Origin: Candidatus Omnitrophota bacterium
Lineage (GTDB): Bacteria > Omnitrophota > Gorgyraeia > Duberdicusellales > 4484-171
Direction: 5' to 3'
DNA: 40,182 nt
Assembly: GCA_003565945.1 (NCBI GenBank)
Contig: PXAH01000145.1
Location: 1 to 40,182 of the forward strand
The translations under genes and the position numbers were made by a program. Positions 10,296 through 19,100 of this stretch are shown piece by piece. The notes below the pieces were generated by a model. The model was not told the DNA's origin. It did no database searches and worked only from the letters and a program-made list of their open reading frames with translations. Position 1 is the first letter of the stretch, and each line of letters begins with the position of its first letter.

Positions 10296-12377
10296 GTGGT
10301 AAAAACAGCGTTAGTTATGGATAAAAAGAATTTAGCAAGAATTCGCAACATAGGTTTTATTGCTCATATTGATGCCGGTAAAACTACAGTTACAGAGCGT
10401 GTACTTTTTTATGCGGGGAAAACTTATAAAATGGGAGAAGTCCACGAAGGTACTGCTGTTACTGATTGGATGAGCCAGGAAAAAGAAAGAGGTATAACCA
10501 TAACCAGCGCGGCCACGTCTTGTAGCTGGGCTAATCATCAAATTAACATTATTGATACACCCGGCCATATTGATTTTACGGTTGAAGTTGAGCGGTCTCT
10601 GAAGGTTCTTGATGGAGCCGTAGTTATTTTTTGCGCGGTTTCTGGGGTTGAACCTCAGTCTGAAACTGTTTGGCGTCAAGCCGAAAAGTACCATGTTCCT
10701 CGCATTTGTTTTGTGAATAAGATGGATAGGGAGGGTGCCGACTTCTTTGCTGTTATCGAGGAGATGAAAGAAAAATTTCAGATGCCTATAGCTGCTCTTC
10801 AAGTGCCAATCTATCAAGATGATCAATTCGTGGGGGTAGTAGATTTAATTGAAGAAAAAGCTTTTTATTGTCAGGGTGAGTTGGGGGAAAAGGTTGTCGC
10901 CGGAGAAATTCCTGAAAATTTAAAACAAGTTTGTCTTCAAAAGAAAGAATTATTAATTGAAAAGATAGCAGAGTTAGATGATTCTACTATGAGTAAAGTT
11001 ATTGAAGGCCAGGAAATTCAAAAGGATCAATTACGTGCTTTGGTCCGCGGCAAGGCTATTAGTAATGAATTTGTGCCGGTTTTTTGCGGATCAGCTTTAA
11101 AAAAGAAAGCAGTCCAGCAGCTCTTAGACGCGGTTTGCGGTTACCTGCCTTCTCCCTTGGAAGTAAAGCCTGTTTCGGGATTGATTTCCGGGCAAGAGGA
11201 AAAATTAGTTAGCGCTGACCTAGAAGCTCCTTTTTGTGCTCTTTGCTTTAAGATATCAGTAGACCCTTTTGTGGGGAAGCTTTTTTATACGCGTATTTAT
11301 TCAGGGAGTATTAGTCATTCTTCGGATATCTACAATTCTACTCAAAGAAGCAAAGAAAAGATAACTAAAATTATAAAAATGCATGCTAATAAACAGGAGA
11401 TAGTAAATTTTGCCGGAGCTGGCGATATAGTTTGTTTGGCTGGATTAAAAAATACCCAAACCGGTGATACCTTAACTATTAAATCAAATCCGGTGATTAT
11501 TGAGAAAATTAAGTTTCCTGAGCCGGTTGTTTCTTTGGCCATTGAACCTAAGACAAAAGCTGACCAGGAAAGGTTATTTGAGGCCTTGGGAAAGCTGGCT
11601 AGCGAAGACCCTTCTTTTCGGGTTGCTTACAATCGTGAAACCGGTCAAAATGTCATCTCAGGAATGGGCCAGCTTCATTTGGCTATTATGGCCGACAGGC
11701 TTTTGCGTGAATTTAAGGTTCAGGCTAAAGTCGGCAAACCTCAGGTTGCTTACCGGGAAACTATTACTAAAAAAGTTCAGGCTACAGGTAAATTCATCCA
11801 ACAACGGGGAGGGCAGGGCCAATATGGGCATGTTGAGTTTGTAATGAGTCCGGCCGGGGAGGCTTCGGGTGTAGTTTTTGAAAGCAAGATTAAATCAGGT
11901 GCGATTCCAAAGGAATATATATCTTCAGTTAGGGAAGGAGTTATGGAGGCGGCTGAAAGTGGTATTTTGGGAGGCTATCAGGTTGTAGACATCAAGGTAG
12001 TTTTAATCGATGGTTCCTACCATGATGTTGATTCTTCAGAGTTAAGCTTTAAGATAGCCGGTGAGTTAGCTTTTAAGGAAGGGTTGCGCAAAGCAAGCTC
12101 AACACTTCTTGAGCCGGTAATGGATTTAGAGATTACTGCTCCGGTAGATTATTTTTCTCAGGTAGTAGGAGACCTAAACTCAAGGAGAGCTAAAATCAAT
12201 TCAGTCAAAGAAAGGAAAAATTTAAGATTGATGAGTGTGGATATTCCCTTGAGTGAATCTTTTGATTATGCGGACTCATTGAGAAACTTGACACAAGGCA
12301 GAGCCTCGTATACAATAGAGCCTTCATATTATCAGAGAGTACCGGAAGAACTGTTAGTGAAAATTTTAGGTATATAG
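10296..12377 (+). CDS. fusA: Translation elongation factor G
   Basis: EF-G is the GTPase that drives translocation and, with RRF, ribosome recycling. The G motifs are present: AHIDAGKTT (G1), DTPGH (G3), NKMD (G4) and GSALKK (G5). Domain IV carries GQYGHVEFVMSP, and the C-terminal domain is complete. Two starts are possible: GTG at 10296 (693 residues) and ATG at 10317 (686 residues, beginning MDKKNLARIRNIGF). Neither has a good Shine-Dalgarno. The ATG product matches usual EF-G N-termini better, so the first seven residues of the longer form are doubtful. A tuf gene follows after 53 bases. Confidence 0.98.
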   Translation: MVKTALVMDKKNLARIRNIGFIAHIDAGKTTVTERVLFYAGKTYKMGEVHEGTAVTDWMSQEKERGITITSAATSCSWANHQINIIDTPGHIDFTVEVERSLKVLDGAVVIFCAVSGVEPQSETVWRQAEKYHVPRICFVNKMDREGADFFAVIEEMKEKFQMPIAALQVPIYQDDQFVGVVDLIEEKAFYCQGELGEKVVAGEIPENLKQVCLQKKELLIEKIAELDDSTMSKVIEGQEIQKDQLRALVRGKAISNEFVPVFCGSALKKKAVQQLLDAVCGYLPSPLEVKPVSGLISGQEEKLVSADLEAPFCALCFKISVDPFVGKLFYTRIYSGSISHSSDIYNSTQRSKEKITKIIKMHANKQEIVNFAGAGDIVCLAGLKNTQTGDTLTIKSNPVIIEKIKFPEPVVSLAIEPKTKADQERLFEALGKLASEDPSFRVAYNRETGQNVISGMGQLHLAIMADRLLREFKVQAKVGKPQVAYRETITKKVQATGKFIQQRGGQGQYGHVEFVMSPAGEASGVVFESKIKSGAIPKEYISSVREGVMEAAESGILGGYQVVDIKVVLIDGSYHDVDSSELSFKIAGELAFKEGLRKASSTLLEPVMDLEITAPVDYFSQVVGDLNSRRAKINSVKERKNLRLMSVDIPLSESFDYADSLRNLTQGRASYTIEPSYYQRVPEELLVKILGI

Positions 12378-12430
12378 AGAACGGTTGATTAAAATAACCA
12401 ACTAATTAACCAAAAAAAAGGAGGTGCTTG

Positions 12431-13636
12431 ATGGGCAAGGAAAAATTTGTAAGATCAAAACCCCATCTTAATATCGGAACTATTGGACATGTTGACCATG
12501 GTAAAACTACTCTTACCGCGGCCATCACCCAATATTTAGCGCAGAAGGGTGGCGCCCAGGCTTTAAAGTTTGACGATATTGACAAAGCTCCCGAAGAAAA
12601 AGAGAGGGGTGTAACTATCAATATTTCGCACGTTGAGTATGAAACTGAAAAACGCCATTATGCTCATATTGATTGTCCCGGTCACGCCGACTATATTAAA
12701 AACATGATAACCGGCGCGGCTCAGATGGATGGTGCGATATTGGTGGTTGCGGCAACAGACGGCCCTATGCCTCAGACTAGGGAGCACTTACTTTTAGCTC
12801 GTCAGGTTAATGTACCGGCAATTGTTGTTTTTGTGAATAAGGTAGACCAAATGGATGATCCCGAATTAGTTGAGTTGGTGGAAGAAGAAGTTAGAGATTT
12901 ATTAAATAAATATGAGTTTCCTGGAAAGGACACTCCAATTGTTAAAGGTTCGGCTCTTAAAGCTTTAGAGGACGCCACAGGTGGTAACGCTGATAGTGAA
13001 AATTGTAAAGCAATGATAGAGTTGATGAAAGCTTGTGATGATTTTTTTCCTGAGCCGAAGCGTGAGGTTGATAAGCCTTTCTTGATGGCCGTTGAAGATA
13101 TTTTTTCTATATCGGGAAGAGGAACTGTTGCTACCGGAAGAGTTGAAAGAGGGGTAGTTAAAACCGGTGAAGAAATCGAACTTGTGGGAATTAGAGAAGA
13201 TACCAAAAAAACTGTAGTTACCGGAATCGAGATGTTTCGCAAAACTCTCGATGAAGCTCAAGCTGGAGATAATGCCGGCCTTCTATTGCGGGGAATTGAA
13301 AAAGAAGGAGCTGAAAGAGGTATGGTATTGGCTAAACCGGGTTCGATTACTCCCCATAAGAAGTTTAAGGCTAAGGTTTACGCTTTAAAGAAAGAAGAGG
13401 GTGGACGGCATACGCCTTTTTTCTCAGGTTACAGGCCTCAATTTTATTTTCGGACTACCGATGTAACCGGCAGCTGTAAGCTTCCTGAAGGGGTTGAAAT
13501 GGTTATGCCTGGCGATAACGTTGAGCTAGAAGTAACGCTACTTCAGCCGGTTGCTTGTGAAAAAGAATTAAGGTTTGCTATTCGCGAAGGTGGAAAGACA
13601 GTCGGAGCCGGCTTAGTTACGGAAATTATTGAGTAA
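12431..13636 (+). CDS. tuf: Translation elongation factor Tu
   Basis: EF-Tu is the GTPase that delivers aminoacyl-tRNA to the A site. The 401-residue product contains [21 protein letters not shown] with the catalytic His, NKVDQ and GSALKAL. The full domain II and III sequence follows to LVTEIIE. The ATG at 12431 is preferred over the in-frame TTG directly before it, because the strong AAAGGAGGTG box (12417-12426) is ideally spaced for the ATG and proteins of this family begin at this Met. A 104-base gap with no clear element separates it from rpsJ; I see only a five-base hairpin TCTGC/GCAGA there. Confidence 0.98.
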   Translation: MGKEKFVRSKPHLNIGTIGHVDHGKTTLTAAITQYLAQKGGAQALKFDDIDKAPEEKERGVTINISHVEYETEKRHYAHIDCPGHADYIKNMITGAAQMDGAILVVAATDGPMPQTREHLLLARQVNVPAIVVFVNKVDQMDDPELVELVEEEVRDLLNKYEFPGKDTPIVKGSALKALEDATGGNADSENCKAMIELMKACDDFFPEPKREVDKPFLMAVEDIFSISGRGTVATGRVERGVVKTGEEIELVGIREDTKKTVVTGIEMFRKTLDEAQAGDNAGLLLRGIEKEGAERGMVLAKPGSITPHKKFKAKVYALKKEEGGRHTPFFSGYRPQFYFRTTDVTGSCKLPEGVEMVMPGDNVELEVTLLQPVACEKELRFAIREGGKTVGAGLVTEIIE

Positions 13637-13740
13637 CTATAAGGCATAGATTTTTATGTAACTAGCTTCTTTCAAGTAAGGAAAGGAGTCAAATTTGTAG
13701 GCTAAACTTATCTGCTAAGCAGAAGAGTTAAAATAGAAAT

Positions 13741-14061
13741 ATGGGTAAATCACCTTTAAAGATTAGGATTAAATTAAAAGCTTTCGATCATCGCTTGCTG
13801 GACCAATCAGCTAAAGACATAGCAGAGGTTGCTATTCGTACTGGCGCTAAGGTAAATGGCCCGATACCTATACCAACAAATAAAAAAGTGTATACAGTAA
13901 ATCGGGCTACTCATGTTAACAAGAAATCAAGAGAGCAGTTTATGATCGCGGTACACAAAAGAATAATTGATTTAGATAGTCCCACCGCAAAAACTATAGA
14001 CGCGCTCAGGCGATTGAATTTACCTGCCGGAGTAAACGCAGAGATAAAACAGGAAGTCTAG
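13741..14061 (+). CDS. rpsJ: 30S ribosomal protein S10
   Basis: S10 is a 30S head protein that also partners NusB in transcription antitermination. The 106-residue product shows [17 protein letters not shown] at the start and [16 protein letters not shown] plus [16 protein letters not shown] in the middle. An in-frame TAA lies 12 bases upstream, so the ATG is the only reasonable start. The Shine-Dalgarno is weak. It opens the S10 cluster, and its TAG stop is overlapped by the left arm of a structured repeat that fills the gap to rplC. Confidence 0.97.
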   Translation: MGKSPLKIRIKLKAFDHRLLDQSAKDIAEVAIRTGAKVNGPIPIPTNKKVYTVNRATHVNKKSREQFMIAVHKRIIDLDSPTAKTIDALRRLNLPAGVNAEIKQEV

Positions 14062-14189
14062 TGAAGCTTATCCTTGACATCTAAAATGCTAAGGATTTAG
14101 CTGAACTAGACCCTTGACATCTCAGATGTCAAGGGTAAATTCGACTAAGATTTTTTTAATATTGATTTCAAAAAAAGCCAAGTTTCACT
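14060..14189 (+). repeat. Structured intergenic repeat, member E1 (rpsJ-rplC)
   Basis: The outer arms AGTGAAGCTT (14060-14069) and AAGTTTCACT (14180-14189) pair fully with one G-U. Inside are an imperfect hairpin, ATCCTTGACAT (14070-14080) with ATGCTAAGGAT (14085-14095), and a perfect 12-base stem, CCCTTGACATCT with AGATGTCAAGGG (14111-14135, one-base centre). The central flanks (GCTGAACTAGA and TAAATTCGAC) resemble those of members E2-E4. The right arm ends one base before the rplC ATG. A T7 run follows the perfect hairpin only after about 15 bases, so this is not a canonical terminator. It is the most degenerate member of the family and has no clear third hairpin. Confidence 0.7.
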
Positions 14190-14190
14190 T

Positions 14191-14886
14191 ATGGTTAAAG
14201 AAGTTTTTGGAAAAAAGATAGGTATGACTCAAATTTTCGGCCAAGAAGGCCGTCTTCTTCCTGTCACCTTGGTTGAAGTTGAACCGGTTTACTTTTTAGA
14301 AAAAGTATCTTATCCGGGTAAGCAAATGGCCAAGGTAGGTGTTTTTCAGGTAAATGAAAATAAGATTTCAAAGGTAAAAAAACCTCAACAAGGTTATTTT
14401 GCTAAAGTTAAAGCTCCCGCTTTTCGAATGATTAAAGAAGTAAAAATCGACGGAAAGAGTCAAGACGGCGGGGCTCAAAAAGGGGCGGAAAAAAAAGAAG
14501 ATCTGGCTGAAGAAGGAAAGGAGAAAAAAGATTCATTTTATTTTGGTATTAATATTTTCAAAGAAGGAGAAAAAATTACGGTAAGGTCCAAAACAAAAGG
14601 GAAAGGGTTTGCCGGCGTTATTAAACGCCATAACACTCATAGGCAGCCTAGCTCCCATGGTTCTGGCATGCATCGAAGAGTAGGCTCTGTAGGTGCTTCT
14701 GCTACTCCTTCTCGAATTATGAAAAATAAAAAGATGCCCGGGCACCTGGGATCAGCTTACAGAACTGTAAAAAATTTAGAAATTTTGAAGATAGATACTG
14801 AAAATAAAATTCTTTTTATTAAGGGAAGTATTCCCGGAAGCAGAAAGAATATACTTCGGATAACTAAGCAGAAAATATCTTCATAG
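14191..14886 (+). CDS. rplC: 50S ribosomal protein L3 with a charged insertion
   Basis: L3 is an early assembly protein reaching toward the peptidyl transferase centre. The 231-residue product starts VKEVFGKKIGMTQIF and carries the conserved KGKGFAGVIKRH, HGSGMHRRVGSVG and KKMPGHLGSAYRTVKN segments. About 25 extra Lys/Glu/Gly-rich residues (about 88-113) interrupt the fold before FYFGINIF and are not in ordinary L3. No Shine-Dalgarno is visible, because the arm of the upstream repeat directly abuts the ATG. The start therefore relies on another signal or on an unpaired context. Confidence 0.96.
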   Translation: MVKEVFGKKIGMTQIFGQEGRLLPVTLVEVEPVYFLEKVSYPGKQMAKVGVFQVNENKISKVKKPQQGYFAKVKAPAFRMIKEVKIDGKSQDGGAQKGAEKKEDLAEEGKEKKDSFYFGINIFKEGEKITVRSKTKGKGFAGVIKRHNTHRQPSSHGSGMHRRVGSVGASATPSRIMKNKKMPGHLGSAYRTVKNLEILKIDTENKILFIKGSIPGSRKNILRITKQKISS

Positions 14887-14896
14887 GTTAATTTTT

Positions 14897-15550
14897 ATGA
14901 CAACGACTAAAACTAAAAAAAACCTAACTCAGGCCACCAGCTTTATTCTGGAACTTATTGATCTTAAGGGAAAACCGAAAGAGAAGGTTGCCCTGAATAA
15001 AGAGATTTTTAACGGAAAAGTTTCTTTGGCTTTGCTTCAACAGGCCGCGTCTACTTATCTGTCAAATAAAAGAGCAGGGCTGGCTAAAACTAAAACTAGA
15101 GGTGAAAAAGGGGGGGGAGGGAGAAAGCCTTGGCGTCAAAAAGGCACAGGCCGAGCCAGGGTCGGTTCGATTCGTTCTCCAATATGGAAAGGCGGTGGAA
15201 TTACCTTCGGGCCCAGGCCCCGCTCTTATTGTAAAAAGTTTCCTGCCCGGATGAGGGCTTCTGCCCTGAGAAGTGCTTTATGTTTAAAACTAAAGGCTGG
15301 TAAGGTAATCCTTATTGATAAGCTTGAATTAGAAAGTCCGAAAGCAAAGGATTTTGCTAAGGATTTTGATTTTTTGGGTGTTGGACGCCAGAAACTTTGC
15401 TTTGTGTTGGTTGAACTTGGCCAAAATATAAAAAATGCTTCATCTAACTTTACTAAAGTTAATTTAAGGAAAGCGGCGGAATTAAATGCTTTAGATGTTT
15501 TAGATTGTCAGAAACTGGTTTTAACCAAGGATTCTTTAGGTATTATTTAA
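14897..15550 (+). CDS. rplD: 50S ribosomal protein L4
   Basis: L4 lines the exit tunnel and, in some bacteria, autoregulates the S10 operon. The 217-residue product carries the basic loop signature TRGEKGGGGRKPWRQKGTGR followed by ARVGSIRSPIWKGGG, and the helical ASALRSALCLK segment. It lies 10 bases after rplC and 14 bases before rplW, and has a weak AGGTT upstream of the ATG. Length and order are normal. Confidence 0.97.
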   Translation: MTTTKTKKNLTQATSFILELIDLKGKPKEKVALNKEIFNGKVSLALLQQAASTYLSNKRAGLAKTKTRGEKGGGGRKPWRQKGTGRARVGSIRSPIWKGGGITFGPRPRSYCKKFPARMRASALRSALCLKLKAGKVILIDKLELESPKAKDFAKDFDFLGVGRQKLCFVLVELGQNIKNASSNFTKVNLRKAAELNALDVLDCQKLVLTKDSLGII

Positions 15551-15564
15551 AAGAGGCTTGAGAA

Positions 15565-15852
15565 ATGGATTTAGGTTCAATTTATTCTGTTATTAAGAGG
15601 CCGCTGGTTACTGAAAAATCAAACCGGGATGTTGCGGCGGGGAAGTATAGCTTTGAAGTTGCTAAAAGCGCAAACAAAGTGCAGATTCGTAAAGCTATTG
15701 AAGCAATTTATAAAGTAAAAGTAAAAAAAGTTTCTTCTGAAATTGTAAAAGGAAGAGTTAAACGGATAAGATGGGATCAACCCGGAAAGACTTCTTCCTG
15801 GAAAAAGGCAATAGTAACGTTACATGAAGGCCAGGAAATAAAATTATCTTAG
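15565..15852 (+). CDS. rplW: 50S ribosomal protein L23
   Basis: L23 sits at the tunnel exit and docks trigger factor and SRP. The 95-residue product opens with VIKRPLVTEKSN, the family hallmark. It continues with YSFEVAKSANKVQIRKAIE and the C-terminal WKKAIVTL. Spacing to rplD and rplB is 14 and 6 bases. Confidence 0.97.
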   Translation: MDLGSIYSVIKRPLVTEKSNRDVAAGKYSFEVAKSANKVQIRKAIEAIYKVKVKKVSSEIVKGRVKRIRWDQPGKTSSWKKAIVTLHEGQEIKLS

Positions 15853-15858
15853 AAAAAA

Positions 15859-16713
15859 ATGGGAATAAGAAAACATAAACCTACGACACCCGGCTTAAGG
15901 ATGCGAAAGCATTCCGATTTTTCTGAAATTACTAAAGCAAAATCAGAAAAAACGTTAACTAGGCCTTTGAAGTCAAGCGGGGGGAGAAACAACAAGGGGA
16001 GAATTACTGTCCGCCGCAGAGGTGGCGGTAATAAGCGAAAGTACAGAATTATTGATTTCAAAAGAGAGAAGTTTGACAATGAAGCCGAGGTTTTAGCTAT
16101 AGAGTATGATCCTAACCGGAGTGCCCGGATAGCTTTGGTTAAGTATTCAGATGGTGAAAAAAGATATATTATTTGGCCGGCCGGGTTGAAAGTAAAAGAT
16201 ACGATTATCAGCACTTCGGAGTCACGGGCGAATATAAAACCAGGCAACAGTATGAAATTGAAGTATATGCCCTTAGGAACCTTAATTCATAATATTGAAT
16301 TAAATCCTGGTCATGGAGCTGTTTTCGCTCGAAGTGCTGGAGGTTGGGCTCAGTTAATGGCTAGAGAGAAAGGTTTGGCACAAATAAGGATGGCTTCGGG
16401 AGAAATTCGTTTGGTTAAGGAAGAAGGCCGGGCTACAGTTGGCCGGGTTGGCTTAGGTGAGCATTCATCTTTTAGCAAAGGAAAAGCTGGACGAAACCGC
16501 TGGGTAGGAAAAAGGCCGAAAGTTAGAGGTGTGGCCATGAATCCGGTGGATCATCCCCACGGTGGAGGAGAAGGCAAAGCCGGTCAAGGTAATCCTCATC
16601 CGGTCAGTCCCTGGGGGAAGCCGGCAAAAGGGTCAAAAACACGCAGAAAAAAAGCAACCGATAAGTATATTGTTGCCAAAAGAAACAAGGGCAAGAGGAG
16701 ATCAAGGAGATGA
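15859..16713 (+). CDS. rplB: 50S ribosomal protein L2
   Basis: L2 is required for subunit association and peptidyl transfer. The 284-residue product contains [39 protein letters not shown] and the conserved C-terminal [15 protein letters not shown] with the functionally important His. Its TGA overlaps the rpsS ATG by four bases. Confidence 0.98.
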   Translation: MGIRKHKPTTPGLRMRKHSDFSEITKAKSEKTLTRPLKSSGGRNNKGRITVRRRGGGNKRKYRIIDFKREKFDNEAEVLAIEYDPNRSARIALVKYSDGEKRYIIWPAGLKVKDTIISTSESRANIKPGNSMKLKYMPLGTLIHNIELNPGHGAVFARSAGGWAQLMAREKGLAQIRMASGEIRLVKEEGRATVGRVGLGEHSSFSKGKAGRNRWVGKRPKVRGVAMNPVDHPHGGGEGKAGQGNPHPVSPWGKPAKGSKTRRKKATDKYIVAKRNKGKRRSRR

Positions 16714-16997
16714 GCCGTTCGCTAAAGAAAGGTTTTTTTGTATATCCTAAATTATTAAAAAAAGTCAAGCGGGCAAAAGATTCCGGTGACAGAAAGGCTA
16801 TAAAAACATGGTCGCGGAGTTCAATGATTATTCCTGAATTTGTTGGCTTGACCTTTGCGGTGCATGACGGGAAAAAACATGTTCCTATTTTTATAACTGA
16901 AAGTATGGTTGGCCATCGCTTGGGTGAATTCGTGCCTACTCGAAAATTTAAGGAACATGGCGGAATAAAATCAAAGAAAGCAATCCAGAAGAAATGA
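16710..16997 (+). CDS. rpsS: 30S ribosomal protein S19
   Basis: S19 belongs to the 30S head and contacts S13. The 95-residue product starts [11 protein letters not shown] and holds [39 protein letters not shown] and GEFVPTRKF. The start overlaps rplB, and a 160-base structured gap follows before rplV. Confidence 0.97.
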   Translation: MSRSLKKGFFVYPKLLKKVKRAKDSGDRKAIKTWSRSSMIIPEFVGLTFAVHDGKKHVPIFITESMVGHRLGEFVPTRKFKEHGGIKSKKAIQKK

Positions 16998-17009
16998 GGG
17001 AGAAAGAAC

Positions 17010-17137
17010 GTTCCGAAGGAAGAAGGACGATGGAAGAAAGGACGAGAAACAAAATCATCCCTCGTCCTAGCGAACGGGCTCAGGGTTCGTCCTGAGTAGT
17101 TGTAAGGACGAAGCGGTCATCCATCATCCATCGGAAC
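17010..17137 (+). repeat. Branched intergenic element E5 (rpsS-rplV)
   Basis: The outer arms GTTCCGAAGGA (17010-17020) and TCCATCGGAAC (17127-17137) pair at 10 of 11 positions. Inside, AGGACGAG (17039-17046) pairs perfectly with CTCGTCCT (17061-17068). TTCGTCCT (17086-17093) pairs perfectly with AGGACGAA (17105-17112). CTCAGG (17079-17084) can instead pair with CCTGAG (17091-17096), which overlaps the previous stem, so those two hairpins exclude each other. AGGACGA and its complement occur several times. The layout resembles E1-E4 but the arms differ. The element fills most of the gap between the rpsS stop and the rplV start. Confidence 0.6.
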
Positions 17138-17157
17138 TTGGTTACTAAGAGAGCAAC

Positions 17158-17508
17158 ATGATTACAAAATCGGAAGCAAAATACGTACGCATCTCGCCCA
17201 CTAAGGTAAGGCCGGTAATGAAGCTGGTCAGGGGCAGTAACCCTAAAGACGCCCTTAGTAAGTTGGAGTTTATCAATAAAAAGGGCGCTAAGTTTCTAAG
17301 GAAACTTATAAAGACTGCTTTAGCTGATGCCAGGAACAAGGGGTACCAAGACGATTCTTTATTTATTTCTAAACTTTTAGCCAATCAGGGCCCTGCCTTA
17401 AAAAGGTATCGAGCCGCATCTTTTGGCAGGGCAGCGGTCATTCGAAAAAGAATGTCGCATTTAGTAATTGAATTAGATTCAAAGCAAAAACTTATACCGG
17501 AGAAGTAA
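17158..17508 (+). CDS. rplV: 50S ribosomal protein L22
   Basis: L22 lines the exit tunnel, and its hairpin loop shapes macrolide response. The 116-residue product carries YVRISPTKVRPVMKLVRG near the N-terminus and the C-terminal RAASFGRAAVIRKRMSHL, which replaces the more usual APRARGRA-type loop tip. Only a weak GAGAG precedes the ATG. It is followed three bases later by rpsC. Confidence 0.96.
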   Translation: MITKSEAKYVRISPTKVRPVMKLVRGSNPKDALSKLEFINKKGAKFLRKLIKTALADARNKGYQDDSLFISKLLANQGPALKRYRAASFGRAAVIRKRMSHLVIELDSKQKLIPEK

Positions 17509-17511
17509 AAT

Positions 17512-18183
17512 ATGGGCCAGAAAGTTCATCCTTATATTTTGAGAGTTGGTTTTGGTAAAAGTTGGATGTCACGATGGTTTTGCCCGAAAACAAAACAGTA
17601 TGCTGACTTTCTTGAGGAAGATTTGATTATTCGAGATAAGATAAAAGCAAATTATCCTTTGGGTTCTGTAGCAACTATTGATATTGAAAGAGTTTCTGAA
17701 TCTGTCGTGCGTGTAAGGGTAAGAACCGCCAGGCCGGGAGTTATTATCGGCAGGCGCGGACAGGATATTGAAAGAGTCAAAAAAGATTTAGCTGCCTTGT
17801 CCGGAAAAGAAATAATTATTGACGTAGAAGAGGTAGCTGATCAGGCTCTGGAAGCGCAGTTAGTGGCTGAATTGATTGCTTTCCAGCTAAGGAAGCGGGT
17901 AAAATTTAGAAGAGCAATGAAGAAAGCTATGCAGCAAGCTTCCTCTGCCGGTGGTGAAGGAATGAAAGTTCAATGTTCCGGGCGTTTAGGCGGTGTTGAG
18001 CTTGCTCGTTCGGAGAGCTACAAGTACGGTAAAATACCTTTGCATACGTTTCGTACGGATATTGATTATGGGCTGGCCGTAGCTAAAACTACCTACGGAA
18101 CAATAGGGGTAAAGGTATGGGTTTATAAGGGGCAGAAACAACTAGGTGACTATCTCTCCAAAGATCAAGAGAAGAAAGATTAA
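17512..18183 (+). CDS. rpsC: 30S ribosomal protein S3
   Basis: S3 forms the mRNA entry channel and helicase centre together with S4 and S5. The 223-residue product begins MGQKVHPYILRVGF. It contains the KH domain with ARPGVIIGRRGQDIERVKK (about 78-96) and the C-terminal domain signature ARSESYKYGKIPLHTFRTDI followed by DYGLA. It lies three bases after rplV and two bases before rplP. Confidence 0.98.
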   Translation: MGQKVHPYILRVGFGKSWMSRWFCPKTKQYADFLEEDLIIRDKIKANYPLGSVATIDIERVSESVVRVRVRTARPGVIIGRRGQDIERVKKDLAALSGKEIIIDVEEVADQALEAQLVAELIAFQLRKRVKFRRAMKKAMQQASSAGGEGMKVQCSGRLGGVELARSESYKYGKIPLHTFRTDIDYGLAVAKTTYGTIGVKVWVYKGQKQLGDYLSKDQEKKD

Positions 18184-18185
18184 AT

Positions 18186-18596
18186 ATGTTTACACCCAAA
18201 AGAGTTAAATACAGAAAAGCACAAAGAGGCAAACGGCGGGGGCTGGCAGTAGCCGGTTCCAAGGTTGCTTTTGGTGAATACGGACTAAAGGCGCTTGAGT
18301 CAGGCTGGTTGAAAAATACCCAAATTGAAACTAACAGAGTTATCCTTACGCGGCGGCTGCGCCGAGGAGGAAAGCTTTGGATAAGGGTCTTTCCCGATAA
18401 ACCAATAACTAAGAAACCAGCTGAATCTCGTCAAGGTAAGGGGAAAGGAGATGTTGAGGGTTGGGTGAGAGTTATCCGGAGAGGCAATATAATTTTTGAA
18501 ATAGGCGGGGTTCCCGAAGATTATGCTCGGGAATCTTTTAAGTCAGTTGCATATAAACTGCCGTTTAAGACAATGTTTGTTTCGAGAAAAGTTTAA
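18186..18596 (+). CDS. rplP: 50S ribosomal protein L16
   Basis: L16 helps form the A-site region of the large subunit. The 136-residue product starts FTPKRVKYRKAQRGKRRG and includes RLRRGGKLWIRVFPDKPIT, RQGKGKGDVEGWVRVIRRG and the C-terminal KLPFKTMFVSRK. The product and order are standard. It is followed by a 71-base gap before the rpmC start chosen here. Confidence 0.97.
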   Translation: MFTPKRVKYRKAQRGKRRGLAVAGSKVAFGEYGLKALESGWLKNTQIETNRVILTRRLRRGGKLWIRVFPDKPITKKPAESRQGKGKGDVEGWVRVIRRGNIIFEIGGVPEDYARESFKSVAYKLPFKTMFVSRKV

Positions 18597-18667
18597 GAGG
18601 CCTCCAAAAGAATAGATTGGGTATCTCCTTTGGCGGAGAAAAAAAGATTGCAAAATTGGGACTGATT

Positions 18668-18865
18668 ATGGCTAAAATAGAAAATTTACAATCATTATCT
18701 AGCGAAGAATTGAAAGATAAGCTTATCGAGAGTAAAAAAAAGCTTATGGAGTTTCAGTTTAAAAGAAAAGAGGGTATAGATAAACCCGATCAATACAGAA
18801 AGTTGAAAAAAGAAATTGCCAGGATTCTCACGGTAATTAACCTTAAAAGGAGAAAAAGTGAGTAA
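18668..18865 (+). CDS. rpmC: 50S ribosomal protein L29
   Basis: L29 is a small two-helix protein near the tunnel exit. The 65-residue product starts [19 protein letters not shown], with the conserved [11 protein letters not shown] and [18 protein letters not shown] 51 bases upstream (18617) is in frame, but it would add 17 residues unlike any L29, so the ATG at 18668 is preferred. The leader contains a small hairpin, TCTCC (18624-18628) with GGAGA (18635-18639), and a weak GGGA precedes the ATG. Its end overlaps rpsQ by eight bases. Confidence 0.95.
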   Translation: MAKIENLQSLSSEELKDKLIESKKKLMEFQFKRKEGIDKPDQYRKLKKEIARILTVINLKRRKSE

Positions 18866-19100
18866 GAGGTTAGGTAAAATATTAGAGGGTGTTGTTGTTT
18901 CGGATAAAATGGACAAAACCGCAGTTGTCTTGGTAAAGAGAAGGCTGCCGCATAGTGTGTATGATAAGCTTATTATGACCAAAAAAAAATATAAGGTTCA
19001 TGATAAAAACAACGAGTTAAAAGAGGGAATGAGAGTTAAAATAACCGAATGCCGCCCTTTTTCTAAAGATAAACGTTTCAGAGTTTATGAGGTTTTATAA
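18858..19100 (+). CDS. rpsQ: 30S ribosomal protein S17
   Basis: S17 is a primary 16S rRNA-binding protein. The 80-residue product begins with GTG, supported by AAAGGAG directly upstream inside rpmC. It shows [37 protein letters not shown] and [17 protein letters not shown]. It overlaps rpmC by eight bases and shares one base with the rplN ATG. Confidence 0.97.
   Translation: MSKRLGKILEGVVVSDKMDKTAVVLVKRRLPHSVYDKLIMTKKKYKVHDKNNELKEGMRVKITECRPFSKDKRFRVYEVL

Noticed and set aside
10332-10826. Minus-strand open frame of 164 codons opposite fusA
   Set aside because: It is the shadow of the conserved EF-G G-domain. There is no ribosome-binding site and no family resemblance.
11500-11844. Plus-strand alternative frame of 114 codons inside fusA
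   Set aside because: It is fully contained in the EF-G coding sequence in another frame, with no recognisable domain.
12802-13242. Minus-strand open frame of 146 codons opposite tuf
   Set aside because: It is antisense to a highly conserved gene; the Ser/Thr-rich product looks like reverse-strand composition.
14071-14119. TTGACA sequences in E1 (and at 21221-21226 in E2) as promoter -35 boxes
   Set aside because: They are part of inverted-repeat arms, and no acceptable -10 box is seen at 16-18 bases spacing.
18617-18667. TTG start for rpmC adding 17 residues
   Set aside because: No L29 has such an extension and the ATG at 18668 gives the standard N-terminus.
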